From positions 1-21,417 of the forward strand of contig SYDD01000323.1 of NCBI GenBank assembly GCA_005786775.1: DNA of 21,417 nucleotides, in the 5' to 3' direction. The DNA is from Opitutaceae bacterium (GTDB lineage Bacteria; Verrucomicrobiota; Verrucomicrobiia; Opitutales; Opitutaceae). Shown here in pieces: positions 1 to 8,442 of this stretch (positions are counted from its first letter, which is position 1; each line of letters opens with the position of its first letter). The notes beneath the pieces were generated by a model that was not told the DNA's origin, did not search any database, and saw only the letters and a program-made list of their open reading frames with translations. The position numbers were made by a program, and so were the translations under genes.

Positions 1-2432
1 CCGTCACGCGCGCTCCCCGTGGAGAAATTCCCCGTGCCCGGCTGCGGACACTCCTGGTACACGACGCCATCCAGCTGCTGGTAACCGTAGAAGTGATCGT
101 GCCCGTGGAAAACCGCGCTGACGCCATTCTGCACCAGCAGCGTGTGGATCGGGACGCCCCAGCCGGGACGCTTCTCCGCAAAGCCTTCCGTATCGTCGGC
201 GTTCCGCCCGCCCCACTCGTAGCGATGCGCCGCCTCGACACCGCCCCGACCGGAGGCGACGCCTCCGACCAGGTTGTGCAGGAAGACGAACTTGTGGCGT
301 GCCCGGCTGCCCGTGAGCACCTGCCGCAGCCAGTCGTACTGCGCGCGTCCGAGGCTCCAACGCCAGTTGTCGCCCGGGTTGGAGTTGGGGTTGGCGTTCG
401 TGTTGTTGTACGGGTCGAGGACCACGAAGAGCGCGTCCCCCCATTCCCACGCGTAATAGTTCTCCAGCAGTTCATCCCGGCCGAGGATGTTACGCGTCTC
501 CGTGCTCCCGGTGTAGATCCCCCCTGGCACCGGCGTCGGGAAGTAAGCCTTCCGGGCCCGCAGGTTCCAGCTGCCGACGTTGCTGTTGCGCTCGGGTGTC
601 CGGTCCGCGGCGAAGACGTAGCCGTACTCGCCCTCGTGGTTCCCGAGGGTGAAGAAAAAGGGCGCCGAATGCGCGAACTCCGCGAACAGGTTCCGCATCG
701 TGACTGCGCGGTACTCCACCAGGCCGTAGTTCACGGTCAGCCCGGGGATGATGGTGGACAGCTTGTCCGACATGAAGATGTCCCCGAGGTCCACGTGGAA
801 GTCCGGGTTGTCCGCCCGGATGTTGCGCATCGCGAGAGCGAACAAACCCGGGTTGGTCATCTCATCCAGGTGCGGGTCGGCGGTGATGGTGAAGGTGAAC
901 GCCGTCCCGCGCGGGCGCTGGGTCTGGAAGCTGCGCTCCCCACGCGCCAGGAACTCCGCCTCGCCGGGCCGCCGGTAGCGCACGCGGTAGAAATGCCGCC
1001 GTCCCGCGGCGAGCGGCGTAGCGCCGGCGGGCGCCTCGATGCGGATCTCCAGCGGCGAGCCCGCGGGGAAGGTCGTGGCGGCCGTTCGCCCGCTGTAGAC
1101 GCCCGGGGAGGTACCGAACTCGACGTAGGCTTCCACGGTCACCGCGGCCTCGAGGTTAACCGTGACCCCCCGGTCGGTCGGGATCCCGAGGAACTCCGGC
1201 GAGGTGAAGGTCGCGTCGGCGAGGGTGTTCCCGATCAGGTAGGCCGCCGAGGCGCTCACCCCGCGGCGCCCGGAGCCCTCCGTCGCGGCCAGCGTGTAGG
1301 ACACCGTCACCCCGGCCGCCTGCGCCGGGATGGTCCCGGCGAACAAGCCGTCCCCCGCCGCCCCGTCCCCGTGCTGGCCGTCATCCCACATCCGGACGAC
1401 CTGCGTCCCGCCGCCAGCGGTGTACTGAAGGTTCACCTCGGCGGGCGCGCCCCCGCCGGGCGCCTGCACGCGCGCGGAGACGAGCACCGCGTCGAGGTAG
1501 GTGGGCACCGCGGGCTGCGTGGAGACCGCCGCAAAGGTGAATCCCTCGTTGGCGGCCGCGGCGGCCGGCGCGGCGGCGTAGACCTCCACCAGCGCGGTGC
1601 CCGTGCCGCCACCCACCCCGCTCACGACGGCGGAATACGAGCCCGCCGGAAGGGAGACCAGCAGCGCGGCGTCGCGGCTTCCCGCGGCCAGCGCGAAGGC
1701 CCCGAAGCCCGCCGCCGCCGACGAGATCTCGGCCGCGTTGTTCCCGGTCGACCAATTGTCGTTGGTCGCCAGCGCGGTCGTGCCGCGGTAGAGGGTGACC
1801 GTCGGGTCCGCGAGGACCCCGTTGACACCGAAGCCGGTCAGGCCCGGACCCACGGCGCGGAGCAACACCCGCAGCGAACCGGGGCCGCTGATGACGAAGC
1901 CGGGGATCAGGACGCTGTCGCCGGTGCCCACGAAGGCCCGCGTCGAGGCGTTCACGAGGTAGGAGGAACCCGTCGGGGCGGCATCGTAGACCTCGAGCAG
2001 GGCGATGCCCGCCGCCCCGCCCGGGGCCGTCACCGGGGCGGTGTAGCCGCCGGGTTCCAGCGGGCGGAGCACCGCGGCGTCCCGGCTTCCCGTCGGGAGG
2101 GCGAAGGCGCCGACGGCGCCCATCGCCGCGGCGTCGCCAGGCAGCCAATTGTCGTTCTCGGCGATCGTGGTCTGACCGGCGAGCACCGCCAGCCGCGGAT
2201 CCGCGAGGGAACCCGCCACGCCGAACCCCGCGAGGGCCGGGCCCACCGCGCGCACCACCACCGGCTTGGCCCCGGATCCCGCGACAACAAACCCGGAGAT
2301 CGGCGTGCCGGCCGCGCCGCCCACCGCCGCGCGCGTCGCGAGGTTCACCAACCGCGCGGAGGGCGGCTCCGCGGCGCGGACCCAGAGGCAAAGCAGCACG
2401 GCGGCAAGGAAAGCGAAGCGGCGGAAATGCAC
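1..2432 (-). CDS. Secreted metallophosphoesterase with two N-terminal tandem repeats (3' end outside window)
   Basis: Translating the minus strand from the GTG at 2432 gives 810 open codons to the window edge. An in-frame TAG lies five codons upstream, so this is the first usable start. A signal peptide (about residues 1-21, hydrophobic core AFLAAVLLCLWV) is followed by two homologous repeats of roughly 125 residues (about 28-150 and 158-287). Both contain LVN-x-x-TR, RAVGPxLxGFGV, LADP and NDNW. A beta-rich linker with a WDDGQHGDG segment comes next, then a calcineurin-like phosphoesterase domain from about residue 515. Its metal motifs are complete: DPH (about 519), GD in DLGDIF (about 550), GNHE (about 597), a late H in FLHN, and GHDH (about 777). 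It probably hydrolyses phosphate esters outside the cytoplasm; the substrate is unknown. Motif residues read from sequence; repeat function unknown. It lies 73 bases after the gene at 2506-3228 and may be cotranscribed with it. Confidence 0.88.
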   Translation of the reverse strand, partial: MHFRRFAFLAAVLLCLWVRAAEPPSARLVNLATRAAVGGAAGTPISGFVVAGSGAKPVVVRAVGPALAGFGVAGSLADPRLAVLAGQTTIAENDNWLPGDAAAMGAVGAFALPTGSRDAAVLRPLEPGGYTAPVTAPGGAAGIALLEVYDAAPTGSSYLVNASTRAFVGTGDSVLIPGFVISGPGSLRVLLRAVGPGLTGFGVNGVLADPTVTLYRGTTALATNDNWSTGNNAAEISSAAAGFGAFALAAGSRDAALLVSLPAGSYSAVVSGVGGGTGTALVEVYAAAPAAAAANEGFTFAAVSTQPAVPTYLDAVLVSARVQAPGGGAPAEVNLQYTAGGGTQVVRMWDDGQHGDGAAGDGLFAGTIPAQAAGVTVSYTLAATEGSGRRGVSASAAYLIGNTLADATFTSPEFLGIPTDRGVTVNLEAAVTVEAYVEFGTSPGVYSGRTAATTFPAGSPLEIRIEAPAGATPLAAGRRHFYRVRYRRPGEAEFLARGERSFQTQRPRGTAFTFTITADPHLDEMTNPGLFALAMRNIRADNPDFHVDLGDIFMSDKLSTIIPGLTVNYGLVEYRAVTMRNLFAEFAHSAPFFFTLGNHEGEYGYVFAADRTPERNSNVGSWNLRARKAYFPTPVPGGIYTGSTETRNILGRDELLENYYAWEWGDALFVVLDPYNNTNANPNSNPGDNWRWSLGRAQYDWLRQVLTGSRARHKFVFLHNLVGGVASGRGGVEAAHRYEWGGRNADDTEGFAEKRPGWGVPIHTLLVQNGVSAVFHGHDHFYGYQQLDGVVYQECPQPGTGNFSTGSARD

Positions 2433-2505
2433 TTCGCACGATCCCTAGAGGGGATGAAACCCCGCCGTCGCCGCGGATTAAATCGCCGTCATCTGACGGG
2501 CCGGC

Positions 2506-3228
2506 TCAGCGGCCAGGAGCCCCGGAAACATCCAGATCCGGCCTTGTCGTCCACCGCGGCTTCCAGTCCGGACGCTCCACCCGCTTCCTGAAGATCACGG
2601 TGTTGTCGAGGTCGAGGTCCGCAGTCCAGATGAAGCGTGCGCCGGCGAAGTCCGCGGTCCGGAAGGACTCCTTCGGATTGACGCGCTCCTCCGTGAACTC
2701 GACGGCGGGCGCCCACGACGAATCGTCGAACCCGGGGGCGAACCAGTCCGGCGGAAGCGGGGTATGCTCGACGCGATCGCGACCGTCGTTGCCCGCCAAC
2801 GGGCCACGAAAGAAGCACTTCGCCCTCCAGGAGGCATCGGTCACGGTGCCGTCGGCAAATTTGAGGATGAACCCGCCGTCGCCGATCGAGGTACCGTATT
2901 CCCGGCCGGTACGCGGGTCCGCGTTGTCCTTGGCGAGGACCGCAATGGTCATCGGGTACTCGGGCAGGAGGTCGACCGAGACGACGTTGTGCGGGATGAA
3001 ATCGATCGAGTCGACGGCCACCAGCTTGCCGTTGACGTACAGTACGAACCAGTTGTCCGCGTACACGTTCGCCCGGATGGTGTCCTTCAGTGTCGGCTTG
3101 ATCACCGAGCCCCCCTTGCCCGCGGCACCCTTGCGGCCCTCCTTGGTGCGCCCGTCCCCGGGGGCGTCGGCACCAGCGAGCAGGGAGGCCAGCAGCAGGG
3201 TGAAAATCAGCGGGGGCAGCACGCGCAT
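2506..3228 (-). CDS. Secreted protein of unknown function
   Basis: 240 residues with a clear signal peptide (PPLIFTLLLASLLAG, cleavage near ADA) followed by a short basic, low-complexity segment (GRTKEGRKGAAGKGG). The mature part has the sequence NWFVLYVNGKLVA, then FIPHNVVSVDLLPEYPMTIAV and IGDGGFILKFADG. This looks like a beta-sandwich, carbohydrate-binding-like fold; that is an inference from pattern only. No catalytic motif was recognised. Start choice is uncertain: GGAG sits directly against the ATG at 3228, but it is six bases from an in-frame GTG at 3222, which may be the true start and would remove only two residues. It lies 57 bases downstream of the membrane protein gene and upstream of the phosphoesterase, all on the same strand. 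Confidence 0.8.
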   Translation of the reverse strand: MRVLPPLIFTLLLASLLAGADAPGDGRTKEGRKGAAGKGGSVIKPTLKDTIRANVYADNWFVLYVNGKLVAVDSIDFIPHNVVSVDLLPEYPMTIAVLAKDNADPRTGREYGTSIGDGGFILKFADGTVTDASWRAKCFFRGPLAGNDGRDRVEHTPLPPDWFAPGFDDSSWAPAVEFTEERVNPKESFRTADFAGARFIWTADLDLDNTVIFRKRVERPDWKPRWTTRPDLDVSGAPGR

Positions 3229-3285
3229 CTCCGCATCTCACGCCCACCGGATGAGGCGCGGACCACCGAAAGGATTACGGCTCTT

Positions 3286-5088
3286 TCATTCCGTGATCGG
3301 CCGCCGCCGGAGCACCCAGAGGTCACCGTCCCGCGAGGAAAACGGGTGGCGCCCTTCCGCGCTCGCGACGCGCTCGTAGTGGCGATCGATCCAATCGAGC
3401 AGCAAACGTCCCTCTCCCTCCCGCTCCCCGTAGCGGGAGATCCCGTACTCCGTCAGGTTGCGGCTCAGCGCGACGATCCAGTCAGGCGGGGTCCGTTCCA
3501 GTCGTGCCACCAGTTCCGCCTCAGCGCCATTCCGGGTGGCGAAGGAGAAGAGAAAGAAGGGCGGCACCGGGCTGGGCATCCGCGTGAGGTAATTGAGCAT
3601 CAGCCCCTCCGGCACCACCAGGAGCGAGCCGGTTGCCCCCTCCCGGCGCAGCACTTCCTGGGCGAAATTCAACCAGGCCCCGTAGGGCCGCGGCGGCGGG
3701 CGCGCGTGGAAGGCGTCGGCGCCGGTCCCGATCCGCAGGGTCCTTTGCCGGAGCTCCGCCGTCGAGGCGGTCACGACCACACCGCCATAACCGGCGAAAG
3801 CCGCCACCGCCGAGGCCAACAGCAACCGGCGCGCCAGCCGGTTGCTCTCCGGCAGCCACCGCGGCCACTCGGAGACTAGGACGGCGGCCACGACCATCAG
3901 CGCGCCAGCGGCCTGGTAAAAACCGAAGTGATGGAGCCGGCCCCAGAGCATCATCCGCGCCATCAGGCCGGCCCCGACCAGCACGAGAAGAACGCGCTCC
4001 GGCTGGGCGTCCGCCCGACCCCGGCTGCGCGTCAGGAGGTAAAGCAGCAGGAGCCCCAGCCAGCTTTTGGGCCAGCCGTCGGCGACGTGAGCCCGGGAGA
4101 AGGTCCAGCCCACCGCGGCCACCAGGATTCCGGCGCCAAGCAGGCCCAGCCACCGCCAGCGAAGGCTTCCGAGTCTCTGCGCCACGGAAGTCAGCGCCAG
4201 AAGCGAGACGAGCACGCCCACGGTCCATTCCAGGTGGGTCACGAAGTTTGTCCAGGGGGCATTCCAGCCCGAAAGGAAAGCCTGGAATCGGGGATCGACC
4301 GCCTCCCCCGCCAGGACGAGGCGCCAAGCCGTGGTCGCCTCCCGCCATCCCCGCGCCCAACCGTCTTGGCGCGCCGCGGACAGGGTGAACAGCAGGGTGG
4401 GCAGCAGCAGGCCCGCGACCGCGGCACTCCCGTCCGGTGCAGCCGCCCGCGTGCCACGCCGCCTCGCCAGAGCGATCGCCGCCGCCACCGCGAGCCCTCC
4501 GGCGAAAATGAACTCCGGCTTCAGGACCCAGCAGAGTCCCCAGCAGAGACCGGCCGCACCAGCCCAACCTGCCCCCCCGTGGCGAAGCCACGAACTTAGA
4601 CCAAACACCAAGCCGAACAGGGCGAGCATCCCCCAGGGCACCTCGTGCGCGTAAGGGAACGCGTAATTGTAGTTCCCCGTCTCCCCTAGCTGCCTGAACC
4701 CGCAGAGCACCACCAGCACCGACCCCGCCGCCGCCGCGCCCCGCAGCCCCCAGGCGCGACGGAAAACGACCACCACGAGGCCGAGCAGCAAGGCGAACAC
4801 CACGAGGTTGGACGCGACCAGCGTCATTAACCCGGGGCCGAAGCGGCGGAAAAGCCAACCGTTCCAGGTCTGCGCTAGCGGCCCGTAGACGCAGTCGATG
4901 TCGCGGTAAAGATGCTCCCCCAGGGACAGACGCCAAGCCGTGTACAGCTCCCGGCCTGAATCGACGATCTCGTCCGGCCACGAGCGCCACGAGACGGCGA
5001 GAAAAGGTCCCGCCAGGACCAGCAAGCCAGCGTAGAGCAGCAGGCTGCGCCACAATCTCGGTTCGGGATGATGGGCGGGAGGCACCAT
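3286..5088 (-). CDS. Multi-pass membrane protein, putative GT-C type glycosyltransferase
   Basis: About 600 residues. I count roughly 11-12 hydrophobic segments between residue 15 and 450, followed by a soluble C-terminal portion of about 150 residues. After the first membrane segment comes a loop with WPDEIVDSGRELYTAW and YRDIDCVYGPLAQTWNGWLF. The acidic first loop and many-span layout fit GT-C enzymes of the PMT/ArnT/GT39 kind, which transfer sugars from polyprenyl-phosphate donors on the outer face of the inner membrane. The specific reaction cannot be told. I chose the ATG at 5088 because the first membrane helix begins shortly after it. An in-frame TTG at 5142 has an AGGA seven bases upstream and is a real alternative that would add 18 residues. 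It heads a likely minus-strand unit with the next two genes. Confidence 0.8.
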   Translation of the reverse strand: MVPPAHHPEPRLWRSLLLYAGLLVLAGPFLAVSWRSWPDEIVDSGRELYTAWRLSLGEHLYRDIDCVYGPLAQTWNGWLFRRFGPGLMTLVASNLVVFALLLGLVVVVFRRAWGLRGAAAAGSVLVVLCGFRQLGETGNYNYAFPYAHEVPWGMLALFGLVFGLSSWLRHGGAGWAGAAGLCWGLCWVLKPEFIFAGGLAVAAAIALARRRGTRAAAPDGSAAVAGLLLPTLLFTLSAARQDGWARGWREATTAWRLVLAGEAVDPRFQAFLSGWNAPWTNFVTHLEWTVGVLVSLLALTSVAQRLGSLRWRWLGLLGAGILVAAVGWTFSRAHVADGWPKSWLGLLLLYLLTRSRGRADAQPERVLLVLVGAGLMARMMLWGRLHHFGFYQAAGALMVVAAVLVSEWPRWLPESNRLARRLLLASAVAAFAGYGGVVVTASTAELRQRTLRIGTGADAFHARPPPRPYGAWLNFAQEVLRREGATGSLLVVPEGLMLNYLTRMPSPVPPFFLFSFATRNGAEAELVARLERTPPDWIVALSRNLTEYGISRYGEREGEGRLLLDWIDRHYERVASAEGRHPFSSRDGDLWVLRRRPITE

Positions 5089-5237
5089 CCGCGCACGCTG
5101 CCCGACACAAATAAACGCCGCCCTCGCCTGCCGATGACACAATTGTTTTTCCTGCCGGCGGCGCCCCGCCAGCGCGATGAAAACACTGTCATTTCCCGCG
5201 GCTTGCCCGCCCGCCCGCGCGCGCTTCCTCTTTCCCG

Positions 5238-5933
5238 GTGAAAATCCTGCTCCTCGAGGACGACCGGAAGCTCGCCGCGCTGGTCCGCAAGGGGCTGGAG
5301 ACGCAGGGCTTCATGGTCGACGCCTGCAGCGACGGCAACGAGGCCTTCACCCTCGCGTCGACCCGCGCCTACGACGCCCTCGTCCTCGATGTGATGGTCC
5401 CGGGGCGGGATGGCCTCAGCATCCTACGCGGGCTCCGGTCACAGCGGCGGCCCGTGCCAGTCATCTTGATTACCGCGCGGGGCACGCTGCCCGAGCGGCT
5501 GGAGGGACTCAACCTGGGTGCGGACGACTACCTCACGAAGCCGTTCTACGTCGACGAGCTGGTCGCGCGCCTCCACGCGGTGATGCGCCGGGCCGCCGGG
5601 ACCCCGTTGACCCTGCTCGAGAATGGACGGGTCACGCTGAACCTGCTGACCCGCGAGGTGCGGGTCGGTACCGATGCGGTGGAATTGACCGCCCGGGAAT
5701 TCGCGCTGCTCACCTACCTGATGCGGTCCCCCGGCCAGACGTTCACACGCCCGCAGATCTGCGAGCACGTCTGGAACTACCACTTCGACCCGGGCACCAA
5801 CCTGGTGGACGTCTACATCCAGCGCCTGCGCCGCAAGCTACGCGAGGGCGAGGAAGGCGGGCTGATTGAGACGATCCGCGGCGTGGGCTATCGCGCCCGA
5901 CCGGTCCCCGCGGCCCCGCGGGCCTCGCCGTGA
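5238..5933 (+). CDS. OmpR/PhoB-family DNA-binding response regulator
   Basis: 231 residues starting at GTG. The receiver domain (about 1-118) has the acidic pocket E7-D8-D9, phospho-acceptor D51 (VLDVMVPG), T79 and K101 (LTKPF). A winged-helix effector domain follows (about 128-222) with ELTAREFALLTYLM, the recognition-helix segment NLVDVYIQRLRRKL and the closing IRGVGYR, typical of OmpR/PhoB proteins. It should bind DNA when phosphorylated by the kinase encoded next. Its stop overlaps the kinase start by four bases (GTGA), so the pair is translationally coupled. No Shine-Dalgarno is visible before the GTG. The target genes cannot be told; the divergent membrane protein gene upstream is a candidate. 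Confidence 0.96.
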   Translation: MKILLLEDDRKLAALVRKGLETQGFMVDACSDGNEAFTLASTRAYDALVLDVMVPGRDGLSILRGLRSQRRPVPVILITARGTLPERLEGLNLGADDYLTKPFYVDELVARLHAVMRRAAGTPLTLLENGRVTLNLLTREVRVGTDAVELTAREFALLTYLMRSPGQTFTRPQICEHVWNYHFDPGTNLVDVYIQRLRRKLREGEEGGLIETIRGVGYRARPVPAAPRASP

Positions 5934-7441
5934 CCTCGTTCCGCCTCCGGCTCGCTCTACTCGTCGGCGGCGTCACCGCCGCCCTCCTGCTCGGCGCCGG
6001 CTTCGTGGCCTGGAGCCTCGCCTCGGGCTTCAATCTGGAACGACTGGACCGGGAACTCCACGAGCTCGCCCGGCGGAATCTCGCGCGCGTGCCCGGTCCC
6101 GGGAACTGGAGCCGGCTCGACGCCGCCCTCGGCCTGATCGGCCGGGGCGAGGGACCGCCCGCCTACGTGATCTGGACCCGCACCTACGAGCGGGAGGAAT
6201 ACCGCTCGCCCGGCTGGCCGGCGGAACTCGATCCGGCTTCCCTGCCGGTCCCCGCCGCCTACGAAGGCGGCATCACGCTGACAGAACCACCGCCGCCCCC
6301 GCGCAAGAGCGGCCTGAACGCCCAGAACCCCTCGCTGCCGGTTCGCCAGACCACCTTCCGCACCGTGTTCGCGAACGGCGCGACGTGGCGGATCGCCGTC
6401 ACCGGGAACCCCTACACGACCCTCATCCTTGGGGTTCGCCTCGAGGAGACGACCCGCGACTTGGACCGCCTCCGGGACCGCTATCTGGCGGCGGTCCCCG
6501 CGGTGCTCCTGCTCGTCGGCCTGGGCGCCTGGTGGCTCGCGACGCGGGCGCTCCGGCCCGTCGCCGCCCTGACGGAGGCCGCGGAATCGATCACCGCGCA
6601 GGGGCTTTCCCAGCGCATCGCGGCCCCCGCGCACGACCGGGAGTTCGGCCGACTCGCCACCGTGTTCAACGCGATGCTCGACCGGCTCGAGCGTTCCTTC
6701 CAGCAGGCCCGCCGCTTCAGCGCCGACGCGTCGCACGAGCTCAAGACGCCGCTCGCCCTCCTCCAGGCCGAGGTGGAGCAGGGCCTGCGCGCCGAGGCCG
6801 CGGGATCACCCGCCCAGCAGACCTACCGCAGCCTGCTGGAGGAGATCCATCGCCTGAAGTCGATCCTCGACAAGCTCCTGCTACTCTCGCTCGCCGACAG
6901 CGGGCAGCTGAGAATCGAGGGCACTCCGCTGGAACTGCCCGCTCTCCTCGCGGGCCTGATCGAGGACACCGGGGCGATGTACCCCGACCTGCCGCTGGAG
7001 CCGGCCCTCGCCCCTGGCCTGGCCGTCACGGGGGATCCCACCCTGCTGGAACAGGCACTGCGCAACCTGCTCGGCAACGCCGCCAAGTATAACCGTCCCG
7101 GGGGCTCCGTCCGCGTTGCGCTGCGCGCGGAGGGGGCGGAGGCGGTCGTGCGGATCGGGAACACGGGGCCCGGCATCCCCGCGGGTGACGTGCTCCGGCT
7201 CTTCGAACGCTTCTATCGCGGTGATCCCGCGCGGCGGCGCGACCGGCCCGAGGGGGCAGGCCTCGGCCTGAGCCTGGCCCGCGAGATCCTCCGCGCCCAC
7301 GGGGGCGAACTTCGCCTCTCCCGTGCGGAGCCGGACTGGACGGAATTCGAGGCCCGCCTGCCCCTGGTTCCGGTCAACCCGGCGCCAGCAGATCCCCCAC
7401 CGGCAGCGGGCGACCCTGCCGGATCGACTCCTCCGCGATGA
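5930..7441 (+). CDS. Sensor histidine kinase, partner of the upstream response regulator
   Basis: 503 residues. First transmembrane helix about 5-31, periplasmic sensor region about 32-185, second helix about 187-207, then a HAMP linker (RALRPVAALTEAAESI). The dimerisation/phospho-acceptor helix has SADASHELKTPL with H269. The ATPase domain has the N box (LRNLLGNAAKYN, N383), G1 box NTGPGIP, F box LFERFYRG and G2 box GAGLGLSLA. This is a classic EnvZ/PhoR-type membrane kinase; the signal is unknown, and the sensor region has a proline run (EPPPPPRKSG). The start overlaps the regulator stop by four bases. The kinase fold seems to end near FEARLPLVP; the remaining about 22 residues, rich in Pro and Ala, are encoded mostly in DNA that also encodes, on the other strand, the end of the Gfo/Idh/MocA gene. 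Confidence 0.95.
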   Translation: MTSFRLRLALLVGGVTAALLLGAGFVAWSLASGFNLERLDRELHELARRNLARVPGPGNWSRLDAALGLIGRGEGPPAYVIWTRTYEREEYRSPGWPAELDPASLPVPAAYEGGITLTEPPPPPRKSGLNAQNPSLPVRQTTFRTVFANGATWRIAVTGNPYTTLILGVRLEETTRDLDRLRDRYLAAVPAVLLLVGLGAWWLATRALRPVAALTEAAESITAQGLSQRIAAPAHDREFGRLATVFNAMLDRLERSFQQARRFSADASHELKTPLALLQAEVEQGLRAEAAGSPAQQTYRSLLEEIHRLKSILDKLLLLSLADSGQLRIEGTPLELPALLAGLIEDTGAMYPDLPLEPALAPGLAVTGDPTLLEQALRNLLGNAAKYNRPGGSVRVALRAEGAEAVVRIGNTGPGIPAGDVLRLFERFYRGDPARRRDRPEGAGLGLSLAREILRAHGGELRLSRAEPDWTEFEARLPLVPVNPAPADPPPAAGDPAGSTPPR

Positions 7442-8432
7442 GGCAGAGGGCGGTCGACCACAGGCCGTCCTCCCCGTTGGCCGCCGGCGGACACTCGCCG
7501 CGGACCATCCCCACGCACCGGGCGATCTCCTCGCGCAGCTCGAAGACCTCGCCGCTGTGGCGGGCGAGGGCGACGTTCTCGAGGCGTTCGCCGTCAAAAA
7601 CCTTCAAGAAGAAGCTGGGCTCCAGCGTGCGGTCGAGCGCCCCGCTCCAGCCCGCCCAGATCGCCCCGCGCCGGCCCGCGATCTTCACAGTCTGGTGATG
7701 CTCGAAAGCGGCGAGCGTCTGCGAGACGACCGCGTAGGCGCCGTTCGCGTAACGGAACGTGGCGCTGAAGTTGTCGTAGAGCCCGGGCCGTGACGGGTCG
7801 CGCGAATTCCCCAGCGCGTGCAACTCGACCGGATGGCCCGCCCCTTCGAGGTACCAGCGGGCGAGGTCGAAGAAGTGAATCGGCTCCTCCAGGACCCAGC
7901 TGCCCACGCGAGCGGGATCATAGCGCCAACCGGACGCCCCCTGCCGGTAGGGCTTCCGGGAGAGCTCCACCAGGACATACTGGGGCTCGCCGATCACCCC
8001 GCGGTCGATCAAGCGACGAATCTCGCCCCATTGCGAAGACAGGCGCAACTCATGACCCACCGCCAGCTTCCGACCGAGGGCGCGCGCCTTCACCACCAAA
8101 GCGCGGCAATCCGCCACGCTGAGCGCCATCGGCTTCTCTAGGAGAACGTCGCAACCCGCCGCGAGAGCGTCCGACGCCACCTCGAGATGCGTGTGGCTCG
8201 GCGTTACCACGTCCACGATGTCCAACCCGCCCGCCGCGAGCAGCGCGTGGTGGTCCGGATAGACGGGCACGCCGGGATGGGCGGCCGCCGCGGCGGCGCG
8301 CGACGCGGCGGAGGGCGCGGCGATGCCGGCAAGGCGGGCGTCGGGCAAGCGGGCGATGGACTGGGCGTGCAGCTGGCCCCAGGCGCCGAAGCCGACGAGA
8401 CCGAAACGCACGGGAGCGGGGGTGGCGGGCAT
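7374..8432 (-). CDS. Gfo/Idh/MocA-family NAD(P)-dependent oxidoreductase
   Basis: 352 residues. The N-terminal Rossmann domain has VGFGAWGQLHA (G14-x-G16-x-x-G19), DVVTPSHTH and the family-defining LLEKPMAL (E99-K100-P101). The C-terminal alpha/beta domain includes WVLEEPIHFFDLARW and GLYDNFSATFRYANGAY. Members oxidise or reduce sugars, inositols and related polyols, and some use NAD as a catalytic cofactor in glycoside cleavage. The substrate is not readable from sequence. It is last in a minus-strand run and starts ten bases after the SsuD-like monooxygenase gene ends, so it is almost surely cotranscribed with it. Its last 68 bases overlap, tail to tail, with the sensor kinase gene. No Shine-Dalgarno is visible. 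Confidence 0.94.
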   Translation of the reverse strand: MPATPAPVRFGLVGFGAWGQLHAQSIARLPDARLAGIAAPSAASRAAAAAAHPGVPVYPDHHALLAAGGLDIVDVVTPSHTHLEVASDALAAGCDVLLEKPMALSVADCRALVVKARALGRKLAVGHELRLSSQWGEIRRLIDRGVIGEPQYVLVELSRKPYRQGASGWRYDPARVGSWVLEEPIHFFDLARWYLEGAGHPVELHALGNSRDPSRPGLYDNFSATFRYANGAYAVVSQTLAAFEHHQTVKIAGRRGAIWAGWSGALDRTLEPSFFLKVFDGERLENVALARHSGEVFELREEIARCVGMVRGECPPAANGEDGLWSTALCLIAEESIRQGRPLPVGDLLAPG

Positions 8433-8442
8433 GGAAAGCAGA

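Noticed and set aside
1381..2439. A 352-residue minus-strand frame starting GTG at 2439
   Set aside because: It is the shifted frame of the phosphoesterase repeats and is Arg/Gly-rich; the frame from 2432 gives a signal peptide and clear repeats.
2486..2499. Inverted repeat CCGTCA-TC-TGACGG after the small secreted protein gene
   Set aside because: The usable stem is only five base pairs with a four-base loop and the following sequence has no real T-run; too weak to call a terminator.
93..2591. An 832-residue open frame on the plus strand
   Set aside because: Its product is Arg/Gly/His/Val-rich without domain signals and is antisense to the phosphoesterase, whose motifs are complete. Long antisense frames are expected at this GC content.
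3521..5140. A 539-residue minus-strand frame overlapping the membrane protein
   Set aside because: Composition is Arg/Gly/Ala-rich with no hydrophobic periodicity, while the overlapping 600-residue frame has a clean multi-pass pattern.
5177..5194. ATGA-N8-TCAT inverted repeat in the gap before the response regulator as an autoregulatory site
   Set aside because: Arms are four bases and there is no tandem direct repeat as expected for OmpR/PhoB-type regulators.
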